Origin: Oscillospiraceae bacterium
Lineage (GTDB): Bacteria > Bacillota_A > Clostridia > Oscillospirales > Oscillospiraceae
Reading direction: 5' to 3'
Length of the DNA: 18,836 nt
NCBI GenBank assembly: GCA_017939025.1
Contig: JAGBAI010000136.1
Coordinates: 1 to 18,836, forward strand
Part shown: piece by piece, positions 5,511 through 14,183 of the stretch
How the letters are laid out: each line of letters begins with the position of its first letter
Numbering within the stretch: the stretch's first letter is position 1
Notes under the pieces: generated by a model
Seen by the model: the letters and a program-made list of their open reading frames with translations, nothing else
Told to the model about the DNA's origin: nothing
Databases searched by the model: none
Position numbers and translations under genes: made by a program

Positions 5511-7229
5511 ATGAGTGAACAAATGCAGCGAGGCGAAGAATTATTCGACAAGCTCAGCAAGGACAAAAAGCGCCGCAGAAACAAGATCATCCGTACCGTG
5601 GTGATCCTCATTGCGGTCATCGCCGTCATTCTGGTGGCAGCGGTGATCCTTCTGCGCAAAAATGTGGAAGCCCGTTTTGCTTCCGCCGCCGCGGAGGTAC
5701 AGGAATACACCGTATCCACCGGCACAATCCATACCATCGTCACCGGCAGCGGTATCCTCACCGAAGAAGATGTGGAAACCATTGACGTTCCCGCCGGCGT
5801 GGAAATCACTGAGCTGGTGGCAGAGGCCGGTGATACTGTCTCCGAGGGTGATCTCATCGCCACCGTGGACATGGCCACCGTTATGACCACCCTGTCGAGC
5901 CTTCAGGAGCAGCTGGATGATCTGGACGAACAGATTTCCGACGCCAAGGGCGACGAGGTCAGCTCTTACATCCGGGCCGGTGTCACCGGACGGCTCAAGC
6001 GGATCTTCGGTGAAAAGGGCATGGATGTCTCCCTGTGTATGGCAGAAAACGGCGCTTTGGCTGTGATTTCTCTGGATGGCTACATGGCTGTGGATCTGGA
6101 GACCGACAAGCTCAGCAAGGGCGATGAAGTCACCGTCACCCGTCCCGACGGTTCCGGCATCACCGGCACCGTGGAATCCGCCGCCGGCGGCCGGGCTACC
6201 GTGCTGGTCACCGACAACGGCCCGGAATATGACGAAGAAGTCACCGTTTCCCTGGACGGTAAGGAAGTGGGCTCCGGTAAGCTCTATATCCATAATCCCC
6301 TGTCCATTACCGGCTATGCCGGTACCATCAGCGGTGTGAATCAGAAGGAGAATACCCGGGTGGATCCCTATACCTCCGTGTTCCAGCTGAAGAACACCAG
6401 CTTCTCCGCCAACTATGATACCCTCCTGCGGCACCGCTCCGATCTGGAAGAGGAACTGATGCAGCTGCTGACCATCTACCGCAGCGGCGCTGTCCTGGCA
6501 CCTATGGACGGCATGATCACCGCGGTGCTCTATGACGAGGACGGCGCTTCCGCTTCTTCCTCTGCTTCCACCGCTACTACCTCCTCTGCCGCTTCCATGT
6601 ACGCAGTTTATGCCGGCTACGGCGCTGCCGCCGCTCCCTCCGCGGCTGCCGTCACCTCCACCTCCGACGGTACCGGCACGGATCTGGTGAACCTGTATCC
6701 CGATCTGGCCATGACCATCACCATCTCCATCGATGAGACGGACATTCTGTCCTTGCAGGAGGAGCAGGAAGCCGAGATCACCGTCTCCTCCGTCTCCCAG
6801 GAAGAAATCTACCCCGGCACCGTCACCAAGATCAGCAAGGTGGCTGACACTTCCACCGGTGTTACCCAGTATTCCGCCCAGGTAACTCTGGAAAAGGCCT
6901 ACGGCATGCTCCCCGGCATGACCGCCGATGTGGACATCAAGATCCAGGGTGTGGAAGACGCCCTGATCATCCCCGTAGATGCCCTGCATCAGACCCGGGA
7001 CACTTACTATGTCTATACCTCCTACGACCCCGAGACCAAGCAGTACGGCGGTATGCGGGATGTGACCGTGGGTATGCGCAATGACAAGGAAGTGGAGATC
7101 CTCTCCGGCCTTACCGAAGGGGAAGTCATCTATTACACCGAGGCACCTCAGAACATCTTTGCTGCCATGGCGGCCATGGCCGGCATGGGCGGTATGGGCG
7201 GCATGCCCGGCGGCGCAAGAAGAGGTTGA
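5511..7229 (+). CDS. HlyD/MacA-like export adaptor (YknX type), first copy
   Basis: The 572-residue membrane-anchored adaptor probably works outside the cell membrane with the ABC pair downstream. A cytoplasmic charged head (1-25) is followed by one membrane segment (about 26-48) and a lipoyl-like half (about 91-120, VPAGVEITELVAEAGDTVSEGD). An extra beta-rich region with a second lipoyl-like motif (about 155-188) comes next, then a short helical stretch. The returning lipoyl half is at about 326-339. A Ser/Ala/Thr-rich insert (about 343-390) precedes the beta-barrel (about 401-425) and the membrane-proximal part (IIPVDALH, about 486). The tail is Met/Gly-rich (AAMAGMGGMGGMPGG). AAGGAG (5496-5501) sets the start. 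It is a diverged paralogue of the last gene of the operon. Known relatives feed macrolides, peptides or toxins to MacB-type permeases; the substrate here is unknown. Confidence 0.85.
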   Translation: MSEQMQRGEELFDKLSKDKKRRRNKIIRTVVILIAVIAVILVAAVILLRKNVEARFASAAAEVQEYTVSTGTIHTIVTGSGILTEEDVETIDVPAGVEITELVAEAGDTVSEGDLIATVDMATVMTTLSSLQEQLDDLDEQISDAKGDEVSSYIRAGVTGRLKRIFGEKGMDVSLCMAENGALAVISLDGYMAVDLETDKLSKGDEVTVTRPDGSGITGTVESAAGGRATVLVTDNGPEYDEEVTVSLDGKEVGSGKLYIHNPLSITGYAGTISGVNQKENTRVDPYTSVFQLKNTSFSANYDTLLRHRSDLEEELMQLLTIYRSGAVLAPMDGMITAVLYDEDGASASSSASTATTSSAASMYAVYAGYGAAAAPSAAAVTSTSDGTGTDLVNLYPDLAMTITISIDETDILSLQEEQEAEITVSSVSQEEIYPGTVTKISKVADTSTGVTQYSAQVTLEKAYGMLPGMTADVDIKIQGVEDALIIPVDALHQTRDTYYVYTSYDPETKQYGGMRDVTVGMRNDKEVEILSGLTEGEVIYYTEAPQNIFAAMAAMAGMGGMGGMPGGARRG

Positions 7230-7233
7230 TGCT

Positions 7234-7905
7234 ATGATCCAGCTGACAGACGTTTGCAAATTCTATCAGGTGGGCGATGACCGGGTCCGGGCTCTGGACC
7301 ACGCCACCTTACATATCAAACCCCATGAATTCGTCTCCATCATCGGCCCCTCCGGCTCCGGCAAATCTACCATGATGAACATTATCGGCTGCCTGGACGT
7401 AGCTGACGCGGGACAGTATCTTTTAGATGGCCTGCCCATTGAAAGCTACTCTGAAAACCAGCTGGCAAAGATCCGCAACGAGAAGATCGGCTTTGTTTTC
7501 CAGCAGTTCAATCTGATCCCCAAGCTCACCGCCGAGGAAAACGTGGAGCTGCCTCTGATCTACCAGAAGGTGCCCCGGGCTGAGCGGCAGAAGCGGGTGA
7601 AGGAGGCTCTGGAAAAGGTGAACCTGTACCAGCGGGCCAAGCATCTGCCTACGGAGCTTTCCGGCGGACAGCAGCAGCGTGTGGCCATCGCCCGGGCCAT
7701 CGTCACCAATCCCAAGCTGATCCTGGCGGACGAGCCCACCGGCGCTCTGGACTCCAAGACCAGCCGGGAGATCATCGACATTTTCCACGACCTGCACCGC
7801 AACGGCAATACCATCGTCCTCATTACCCATGACAATGGCATCGCCAAAGAGGCAGAACGGGCCATCCACATTCTGGACGGCCAGATCACGGAGGTGACGC
7901 TGTAA
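7234..7905 (+). CDS. MacB/LolD-type ABC transporter ATPase (YknY type)
   Basis: The 223-residue ATPase powers the FtsX-like permease encoded next. All motifs are intact: Walker [10 protein letters not shown] (38-46), Q-loop VFQQFNL, signature LSGGQQQR (142-149), Walker B LILADE (162-167) and switch His199 (ITHD). These are the marks of the MacB/LolD/FtsE class of mechanotransmission transporters. The start is the ATG at 7234, four bases after the adaptor stop, with an AGAGG-like site inside the adaptor end. The open frame extends further upstream only as an overlap with the adaptor in another frame. The stop overlaps the permease start as TAATG, implying coupled translation. Confidence 0.96.
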   Translation: MIQLTDVCKFYQVGDDRVRALDHATLHIKPHEFVSIIGPSGSGKSTMMNIIGCLDVADAGQYLLDGLPIESYSENQLAKIRNEKIGFVFQQFNLIPKLTAEENVELPLIYQKVPRAERQKRVKEALEKVNLYQRAKHLPTELSGGQQQRVAIARAIVTNPKLILADEPTGALDSKTSREIIDIFHDLHRNGNTIVLITHDNGIAKEAERAIHILDGQITEVTL

Positions 7906-9095
7906 TGCAATCCTTTACTATGGCACTGCGCTCCATCAGCGCCAACAAAATGCGTGCCGTTCTGACTATGCTGGGCATCATCATCGGCGTTATGGCCCTG
8001 GTGGTTCTGGTGAGTCTGGTCAACGGTGCCACCGCCTCCGTCACCGACGCGGTGTCTGCCCTGGGCAGCTCCATGGTCACCGCCTCCATCTATGACGACA
8101 AGGGCCAGCCCATCACCCAGGAGGATCTGAACCTGTGGATGGAAACCGAGCCGGACATCGGCCAGCTGGCTCCTTATAAGTCCGCCACCGTAGTGGGTAA
8201 GCACAGCCACGAATATGACTCTGTCACCGTCTACGGCACCACCACCGCCTACTATGACATCCAGGCCCTGCAGCTGGAAATGGGCCGCTGGCTGACCATG
8301 GCGGATGTGGAAAACAACGCCTACGTCTGCATCCTCAACCACGCTGCTGCCGAAGATCTCATGGGCTATACCGACTGTGTGGGCCAGAGTCTGACACTGA
8401 ACAATGTGGAATTCAAGGTGGTTGGTGTGCTGGAAGAGGATGAGGATTCCCTCATGGCCATGCTCACCTCCGGCACCAAGCAGGCTTACATTCCCTCCAC
8501 AACCCTGATGCGTCTGGTGGGCACCGTCACTGACGACATCACCTCCTTCTATATCAGCGCCGCCCCCGGCGGCACCGTAGAACTGGCTGAGGAGGCCATG
8601 GACCGGATCCTGATGGAGCGGTTCCACGACGACGAGGATGCTTTCAATCTGTCCACCTCCGCCATGCTGGAGGATGCCATGAATGACATCACCAACGTCC
8701 TGTCTATCCTCCTGGGCGGCATTGCCGCCATCTCCCTCATCGTCGGCGGCATCGGCATTATGAACATCATGATGGTCACTGTCACCGAGCGTACCCGGGA
8801 GATCGGCATCCGCAAGGCCATCGGTGCCAGCCGCGGCGTGATCCTCACCCAGTTCCTGATGGAAGCGGTGGTGCTGTGCATGATGGGCTGCGGCCTGGGT
8901 ATTTTCCTCAGCTGGGCCATTTTGCAGATCGTCTCCACCGTGGTTGCCAGTACCGGCATTTCCTTTGTGCTGGACGGCGGCATCGTGGCACTGGCGGTTG
9001 TCTTCTGCTTCATCATCGGCGTGGTCTTCGGCCTGTATCCTGCCAACAAGGCGGCAAAAATGAAGCCCATCGACGCTTTGCATTACGGAGGTTAA
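7905..9095 (+). CDS. MacB/FtsX-type ABC permease (YknZ type)
   Basis: The 396-residue permease has the four-segment layout of the MacB class. TM1 is at about 17-39 ([16 protein letters not shown]), followed by a large outside domain (about 40-265). TM2 is at about 269-292 ([31 protein letters not shown] leads out of it, quoted in part), TM3 at about 318-345 and TM4 at about 355-378. It ends [23 protein letters not shown] is the coupling-helix signature that contacts the ATPase. It overlaps the ATPase stop by one base and contains the ribosome-binding site GGAGG (9087-9091) of the second adaptor near its 3' end. A homodimer with the ATPase dimer is expected from the family; cargo is not deducible. 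Confidence 0.95.
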   Translation: MQSFTMALRSISANKMRAVLTMLGIIIGVMALVVLVSLVNGATASVTDAVSALGSSMVTASIYDDKGQPITQEDLNLWMETEPDIGQLAPYKSATVVGKHSHEYDSVTVYGTTTAYYDIQALQLEMGRWLTMADVENNAYVCILNHAAAEDLMGYTDCVGQSLTLNNVEFKVVGVLEEDEDSLMAMLTSGTKQAYIPSTTLMRLVGTVTDDITSFYISAAPGGTVELAEEAMDRILMERFHDDEDAFNLSTSAMLEDAMNDITNVLSILLGGIAAISLIVGGIGIMNIMMVTVTERTREIGIRKAIGASRGVILTQFLMEAVVLCMMGCGLGIFLSWAILQIVSTVVASTGISFVLDGGIVALAVVFCFIIGVVFGLYPANKAAKMKPIDALHYGG

Positions 9096-9099
9096 GGCC

Positions 9100-11655
9100 A
9101 TGGACAAGGCAAAGAAAAAGCGCATCAAAAAGTATATCACCTGGATCTCTATGGCCCTGGTGGTGGCATTGCTGACGGCCATGCCCCTGCTTGCCCGGCA
9201 GGAGGCTGAGGCCGACGGCCCTGTGGCCAGTATTCTGTCCGCGGAAGTCACCAGCGGCTCCCTCACCGCCACCCTCCATGGCGGCGGCAACATCACCGCA
9301 GCGGAAGTGGAAGAGGTGAAGCTGCCCAGCGGCGTGAAGATCAAGGAATTTCTGGTAAAAAACGGCCAGTTCGTTACCCAGGGCACACCCCTTGCCACAG
9401 TGGACAAGGTCAGCGTCATGACTGCCATCACGGAAGTTTCTGAAACGCTGGATTACCTCCGGGAGGAACTGGAGGATGCCCGGGATGAAAAGATCGGCTC
9501 CTCCATCAAGGCCACCGCCGGCGGCCGGGTGAAGAAGGTCTTTGCCCAGACCGGAGAGTCCGTACAGGATGTAATGCTCCGGGACGGCGCTCTGGCAATC
9601 CTGTCTCTGGACGGCCTCATGGCAGTGAAACTTGAAGAAAAGCTGCCTCTGACCACCGGTGAAAACGTCACCGTAACCCTGGCTGACGGGGAAGAAGTGA
9701 CCGGCCGTGTGGAAAGCAATCTGGACAACGTGGTCATCATCACCATTGAGGACGAGGGCTACGAGGCAGGCCAGACCGTTACCGTCTCCCAGAATGGCGA
9801 AGCATTGGGAGAAAGCACCCTCTACATCCACAACGCCTGGAAGGCTACCGCCTATACCGGCACCATTGAATCCGTCAACATCAAGGAAGAGCAGACCGTT
9901 TCCGACGGAAACAATCTGTTTACCCTGAAAGACCGGGACTACGAAGGCGAGCTGCGCCGCCGCGCCAGCCAGCACCGGGAATACGAGGAGCTGCTGCAAA
10001 AGCTGTTCCAGATGTACGAAGCCGGTGTCATCACCGCCCCCTGTGACGGCGAGGTGGAAGGTGTGGACGAGGACAGCGCCTATCTCCTGTCCGCCGTCCC
10101 CGATGGCTGGGTCATCGCCCCTCTGAACAATACCGTTTCCGAAACGGGAGAAAAGGGCTGGACGGTAATGCTGTTGGCCGGTGAACTGATCGATTCTCCC
10201 ACGGGAACACCTGCTCCCCAGAATAATGATGATTCGCAACAACCCCAGTGCTCCAACAATAATGCTTGTCCTCTTGCAGGATATCTGCATACAGAAGATT
10301 CACAAAAGGATTGTCCTTCCCTTTGTAAGGATGCCGACTGTAAAGTCAACGTATATCTTCACGAATCCCACACACAAGACTGCATCACCCACTGTATCAG
10401 AACCGCAACAGAGGGTGACTGTAGTGCAAGCAAGCACTACAGTGACTGTATCTACAGCTGCGACATTGGTACCAGCAGTAAAAAATGCAGTGGTACTAAG
10501 TACCATAAACAAAACTGCATCAACTCCTGTGTCAGTGCAGACGGTGTAAAAACTTTCTGTAATGCCAGCGGTGAGCATAAGCCGGACTGTATCCGTTCCT
10601 GCACCAATGCAGATATTGCTTCCAACTGTCCCGCTGAAAAGCATACGGTCAACTGCATCAGACGCTGCAGTGAGAATCTGAATTGCGACAGCAATAAGCA
10701 CACTGCAAAGTGTCCCCACTACAATCTGACCTACACTGCCACTGCCGGTGTGGTTGTCCGTGCTTCCAGCGGCACCATTGAGTATAAATACTACGCCGGT
10801 GCCACGGATGTCACCGCTACCCGGGATCTTACCGGAAAATTCACCATCACCGCCAGACCGGATCTGAAGCTGATGAACACCACAGGCTTTGTTAACTCCA
10901 ATGAAGCCTGCAGCCCCGGTGACATCATTCTGATCGTCAACGGCAAAACCCCCGATGGTGTTTCGGTGGTTGCCAACCAGGTCTACGTTTACCAGACTGC
11001 GGCTGTGGATATCGGCGCTCTCATGGGCGGCTTCTCCATGCCCAGCATTGACATTTCCTCCCTGCTGGGCGGTTTCTCCGGTTTCGGCAATTACGGTGCC
11101 GTGGCACCGGAGGATGAGGGGCTGTTCGACCTGGAGGGTAACACCCTGCTGACCGTGACCCCCCACACCAGCGCTACCCTGACCATTTCCATCGATGAGC
11201 ACGACATTGCCAAGGTGCAGCCGGGCCAGAAGGCTACCATCAAGGTGGAAGCCCTGAAGGGTCAGGAATTCCCCGCAGAGGTCACCGGTGTGGCCATCGT
11301 TGGCTCCAATAGCGGCGGCAGCAGTAAGTTCAACGTGGAACTGACCCTGGACATGGTGGAAGATATGCTTTCTGGCATGAGCGCCTCCGCCGTGATCCCC
11401 CTGGAGGAAAAGACCGATATCCTCCTGATCCCCGCCGCCGCCCTGAACCAGGACGGTGCCAGAACCATCGTCTATACCGCCCTGAACGAAGAAGGTGATC
11501 CCGCCTCCCCCGTGGAAGTGGAAACCGGCCTGACCGACGGCGAGTATGTGGAAGTAGTCTCCGGCCTGGAGCTGGGCCAGAAGGTCTACTACAGCTACTA
11601 CGACACTGTAGAACTGGATACCTCCGCCGAGGCAGAACGGTTTACCTTCGGATAA
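9100..11655 (+). CDS. second HlyD/MacA-like adaptor with a large Cys/His-repeat insertion
   Basis: The 851-residue adaptor is about 280 longer than its paralogue at the operon start. A basic head is followed by a membrane segment (about 11-31), a lipoyl half (about 73-103) and a beta region with a second lipoyl-like motif (about 137-171). The returning lipoyl half is at about 308-326 (APCDGEVEG), the beta-barrel at about 693-719 and the membrane-proximal part at about 775-793. Between lipoyl and barrel sits about 360 residues absent from the paralogue. These comprise a 21-Cys tandem repeat (384-538), a beta-sandwich-like domain (about 543-650, [14 protein letters not shown] onward) and a Gly/Phe/Ser hinge. 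The repeat DNA is visibly AT-richer than its surroundings. GGAGG (9087-9091) inside the permease gene sets the start. The ORF is intact and ends with a strong terminator. The adaptor fold is confident; the insert function is unknown. Confidence 0.85.
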   Translation: MDKAKKKRIKKYITWISMALVVALLTAMPLLARQEAEADGPVASILSAEVTSGSLTATLHGGGNITAAEVEEVKLPSGVKIKEFLVKNGQFVTQGTPLATVDKVSVMTAITEVSETLDYLREELEDARDEKIGSSIKATAGGRVKKVFAQTGESVQDVMLRDGALAILSLDGLMAVKLEEKLPLTTGENVTVTLADGEEVTGRVESNLDNVVIITIEDEGYEAGQTVTVSQNGEALGESTLYIHNAWKATAYTGTIESVNIKEEQTVSDGNNLFTLKDRDYEGELRRRASQHREYEELLQKLFQMYEAGVITAPCDGEVEGVDEDSAYLLSAVPDGWVIAPLNNTVSETGEKGWTVMLLAGELIDSPTGTPAPQNNDDSQQPQCSNNNACPLAGYLHTEDSQKDCPSLCKDADCKVNVYLHESHTQDCITHCIRTATEGDCSASKHYSDCIYSCDIGTSSKKCSGTKYHKQNCINSCVSADGVKTFCNASGEHKPDCIRSCTNADIASNCPAEKHTVNCIRRCSENLNCDSNKHTAKCPHYNLTYTATAGVVVRASSGTIEYKYYAGATDVTATRDLTGKFTITARPDLKLMNTTGFVNSNEACSPGDIILIVNGKTPDGVSVVANQVYVYQTAAVDIGALMGGFSMPSIDISSLLGGFSGFGNYGAVAPEDEGLFDLEGNTLLTVTPHTSATLTISIDEHDIAKVQPGQKATIKVEALKGQEFPAEVTGVAIVGSNSGGSSKFNVELTLDMVEDMLSGMSASAVIPLEEKTDILLIPAAALNQDGARTIVYTALNEEGDPASPVEVETGLTDGEYVEVVSGLELGQKVYYSYYDTVELDTSAEAERFTFG
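10249..10713 (+). repeat. tandem Cys/His repeat within the second adaptor
   Basis: The encoded Cys are at residues 384, 390, 405, 409, 414, 428, 432, 441, 450, 454, 463, 473, 477, 487, 497, 501, 510, 519, 523, 529 and 538. From 428 the unit is H-x3-C-x3-C-x(5-9)-C with a period of 19-24 residues (H424, 446, 469, 493, 515, 534). CIxxC is the core (CITHC, CIYSC, CINSC, CIRSC, CIRRC). The nucleotide copies are diverged, so the duplications are not very recent. Confidence 0.9.
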
Positions 11656-11658
11656 CGT

Positions 11659-11698
11659 AAAAAACTCCACAGTTTCTCAGGAAACTGTGGAGTTTTTT
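11659..11698 (+). terminator. intrinsic terminator of the export operon
   Basis: AAAAACTCCACAGTTTC pairs with GAAACTGTGGAGTTTTT around a TCAG loop, followed by T residues. It starts within a few bases of the stop codon. Confidence 0.93.
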
Positions 11699-11731
11699 GT
11701 TTATTCAATTTTAGTTTCGCAGGCAGCATCA

Positions 11732-11919
11732 AAGCCTTCCCCCGGGGGGAAGGTGCCCCAGTGCGCACACTGGGGCGGATGAGGAATGCGGGCGGAAATG
11801 TTAGATTCAGCACTATGCTTTAGGCCTATTCCAGACTTTCAGTGCACGCCATCCCTCATCCGTCTCGCCTCCGGCGATCCACCTTCCCCCCGGGGGAAGG
11901 CATAGGCGCCGTAAGCGCC
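11732..11919. repeat. GCCTTCCCC-family element, second long copy with extra hairpin
   Basis: AAGCCTTCCCCC (11732-11743) and GGGGGAAGGC (11892-11901) are the inverted ends. CGGATGAGG and CCTCATCCG pair further in, and CCCCAGTGCGCACACTGGGG forms an inner hairpin. The right end is extended by GGCGC-CGTAA-GCGCC (11905-11919), an extension shared with the solo copy at 15356. It fills most of the convergent spacer between the export operon and the DUF2207-like gene. Confidence 0.83.
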
Positions 11920-11947
11920 AGATCAACAAACTGCAATTTTTCAATGG

Positions 11948-11975
11948 AAAAAGGCGGGGAATATTTCCCCGCCTT
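11948..11975 (-). terminator. terminator of the DUF2207-like gene
   Basis: AAGGCGGGGAA (11951-11961), loop TAT, TTCCCCGCCTT (11965-11975), giving an 11-pair stem. Read on the minus strand it is followed by a run of five T. It lies just after the minus-strand stop codon. Confidence 0.88.
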
Positions 11976-11981
11976 GTTTGT

Positions 11982-13748
11982 TTATCTTCTTCCGAACCGG
12001 ATATGGATATCCAGCGGGATCCATTTTTCCACCTGCATTCTTCTCTGCTTGGCATCCATGATGTCGGCAGTATCCTGTAACAGGTGGCCCCATTCTTCGG
12101 CGGTGCGTTTGCCGGAAACCTTGGTCACCAGGTAAGGGCACTGATCCATCTTCCGGCCTCCAAAGGCCCGGGCAAAGGGGCCCATAACGCCCATAGCCAG
12201 GGCATAGGGGGCATAGTTGAAGAAATAGTCAGGATCGTTCATCATCAGACGGTTAATGCTGCCCTTGGGCAGGTGCTTTAAGTGCTTGCGCAGACCCAGA
12301 ACCTGTCCGGCATCGTGACGGCCCAGGTCACTGCGGCGTCCGCCATAGGCGGCAAAGTAGCCGAAGGCCCAGTTGCCCAGGCTGACACCCAGGGGGATCC
12401 AGACCTGTCCGCTGAGCAGTCCCAGAATCGTCCAGATGACAATGCAGATGAGGCCCATCAGCACCGGAACCTTGCCTCTTAAGTGGGTTCGGTAGGCAAT
12501 ATCCTGGATCAGCCAGCCGGTAATGGCGCCGAACACGCCCAGAATCACTGCCATGATCACCGCCAGCCACAGCCGGGGGGACATATTCATGGCCACGCAA
12601 ATGCCGGCAAAAATCTGGCAGATGCAGCCAAGACCACGGAAAATCTTGATATTACCGGAATTTCCCCGGAATACATTCCGCTCCTGGGGAACCTGTTTGG
12701 CAACTTTTCTGCAGAGCTTGGCATAGGTCATGCCGGTGGCATCCACCACCCGGCGATTGCCGAAGAGCTGACGGAATACCTTATTTTCAAAGGGGCCCCG
12801 CTCATTGCCCATGTCCATCCGCTTATGCAGCAGCACCTGACCGTTATCGTCAGCGGAAATAATCAGATAGCCCAGCTGGGCCCAGGTAAAGACCATCATA
12901 GTCAGATCGCCGCCGGCCAGGGTCAGACGGCAGCCCAGCTCACCGGCGGTGACACCTTCAATGGCTGTTGTAGTTTCCAGCCGCTTGATAGGAAGGGTAC
13001 GCAGGGTTAAAATCCAATACAGCAGCGCCAGTACTGCGAAAACGCCGATGGGCACCAGTTCCGGATTGCCGCTGCGGACGTAAGTAGAAACTGTGGGGAA
13101 CATTTCCTCCGGCACGATCATGGTCATGGTCACGCCCTCCCGGTCGTTCATGACCGTTTTGGAGGAGCCGATGATCTGGCTGCCGGTAATGGGCAGGATG
13201 GTCAGGTCGGATTCAATGGAATCCTGCCGGTAGACACTGGTGAATTTGGGAGAATGGGTCATTTTGCCTGCGGGCATGGTGATGGTGAATTTTAAATTCT
13301 CCACAGGCAGTTCAAAGCCATTGAGCAGAGGCAGGGTCAGCAGCAGGCGGTCTTTGATCTCCTGCTTATTTTTGATCATCTCCAGGATGGATTCGGTGTT
13401 GACCTTTACGGCCTCGGGAATGGTGTATTCCAGACGCAGTGTGGCATCGCCCATGTAACCGCTGGTAATGCGGCTGATATTCACCAGTGTGGCAGAATCC
13501 GTCTTGCTGGTACTGGCATTGGAGCCGCCCAGGCGGATATTCTGTGCATTGGCAGGGAGGGGAAAATACAGGCTTTCGTAATTTGCCTCCAACCGCAGCA
13601 GTGCCTGTAAGGTCACCAGTGCATCACCCTCAGCATTGACGGTGATGTAAAGATCCACAGAAGAGGCTGCGCTCTCGGCAGAAGCAGGCATAACCAGCAC
13701 GCCCAGCATCAAAAAGCACACAAGCGCCATCGTAAGCAGTCGCTTCAA
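11982..13748 (-). CDS. DUF2207-like predicted membrane protein
   Basis: The product is 588 residues. A signal peptide (1-24, ending PASA) leads a secreted beta-rich domain (about 25-228). A membrane segment (about 231-250, VPIGVFAVLALLYWILTL) follows, then a cytoplasmic winged-helix-like part (about 275-355, TMMVFTWAQLGYLII). A cluster of three or four more membrane segments lies at about 365-460. The soluble tail contains MNDPDYFFNYAPYALAMGV, the DP-Y-F-x-x-Y-x-P-Y-A-x-A-x-G motif of the DUF2207 family. The start is TTG (13748-13746), with AGGAGG seven bases ahead; the next Met would lose the basic residues of the signal peptide. It is a single gene with its own promoter and terminator, divergent from the DUF3810 gene. 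The family has no firmly known job. Confidence 0.8.
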   Translation of the reverse strand: MKRLLTMALVCFLMLGVLVMPASAESAASSVDLYITVNAEGDALVTLQALLRLEANYESLYFPLPANAQNIRLGGSNASTSKTDSATLVNISRITSGYMGDATLRLEYTIPEAVKVNTESILEMIKNKQEIKDRLLLTLPLLNGFELPVENLKFTITMPAGKMTHSPKFTSVYRQDSIESDLTILPITGSQIIGSSKTVMNDREGVTMTMIVPEEMFPTVSTYVRSGNPELVPIGVFAVLALLYWILTLRTLPIKRLETTTAIEGVTAGELGCRLTLAGGDLTMMVFTWAQLGYLIISADDNGQVLLHKRMDMGNERGPFENKVFRQLFGNRRVVDATGMTYAKLCRKVAKQVPQERNVFRGNSGNIKIFRGLGCICQIFAGICVAMNMSPRLWLAVIMAVILGVFGAITGWLIQDIAYRTHLRGKVPVLMGLICIVIWTILGLLSGQVWIPLGVSLGNWAFGYFAAYGGRRSDLGRHDAGQVLGLRKHLKHLPKGSINRLMMNDPDYFFNYAPYALAMGVMGPFARAFGGRKMDQCPYLVTKVSGKRTAEEWGHLLQDTADIMDAKQRRMQVEKWIPLDIHIRFGRR

Positions 13749-13784
13749 AGGAAAACCTCCTTACTTTTCGGGTTTTATCCAATA

Positions 13785-13813
13785 ATTTTACCATGAGTGA
13801 AGGGAAAATGCAA
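13785..13813 (-). promoter_or_regulatory. putative promoter of the DUF2207-like gene
   Basis: On the minus strand TTGCAT (13813-13808), 17 bases, TAAAAT (13790-13785), with TGG just ahead of the -10 (extended -10). The -35 matches only three of six, so the extended -10 carries the call. Confidence 0.6.
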
Positions 13814-13880
13814 TGCCTTTTCTTCTTTGCCCGGCTTCCGGAAATGGAGTGATATATTGAAGATAATAACATTCATCTAC

Positions 13881-14018
13881 TGTAGGGGAGGGTCTTGACC
13901 CTCCCGCTAGATATTATAACTTGAGCTGTAACGATTTACGCAGAAAGGAAACATTTCAGTTCCGGTGTTTCTGTGTATTGGTGGCAAGGTTGCGGGAGGG
14001 TCAAGACCCTCCCCTACA
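13881..14018. repeat. TGTAGGGG-family palindromic element, 138 bp
   Basis: The ends CTACTGTAGGGG (13877-13888) and CCCCTACAGTAG (14011-14022) pair over 12 bases. Both ends carry the same GGGAGGGTC/GACCCTCCC palindromes as the copy at 5222, but the interior differs apart from TTGAGC at +40. It occupies the divergent spacer between the DUF2207-like and DUF3810 genes, between their promoters. Confidence 0.88.
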
Positions 14019-14089
14019 GTAGCAAATTTAAAACATCCCAACAAACCGCAATTTCCACTCTGTTCAGAAAAAATTAAACAATATAGGGG

Positions 14090-14118
14090 CAGACAATTGG
14101 CAATAAATGTGTTATACT
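14090..14118 (+). promoter_or_regulatory. putative promoter of the DUF3810 gene (and perhaps rsmG)
   Basis: CAGACA (14090-14095), 17 bases, TATACT (14113-14118), with TGT just ahead giving an extended -10. Transcription would start near 14125, about 60 bases before the start codon. Confidence 0.65.
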
Positions 14119-14183
14119 ATTAGAATCTATAGTTATGCGCAGATTGGCGCAATGACATTTTTTAAACAAGGGGGCGTTTTCCT

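Noticed and set aside
5541..7259. Long minus-strand ORF (572 codons) opposite the first adaptor
   Set aside because: It mirrors a GC-rich gene with intact domains; its translation is Gly/His/Asp-rich shadow sequence with no family pattern or ribosome-binding site.
7560..9431. Minus-strand ORF of 623 codons across the ATPase, permease and adaptor
   Set aside because: It runs antisense across three intact genes and has no domain-like sequence.
10249..10713. Cys repeats as zinc fingers of a DNA-binding protein
   Set aside because: The region follows a membrane segment in an export adaptor and so faces outside; spacing does not match C2H2 or other common zinc-finger classes.
10300..11670. Minus-strand ORF of 456 codons opposite the Cys-rich adaptor
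   Set aside because: It was considered as the true gene because the plus-strand insert is odd, but the plus strand has continuous adaptor homology on both sides, a ribosome-binding site and a terminator.
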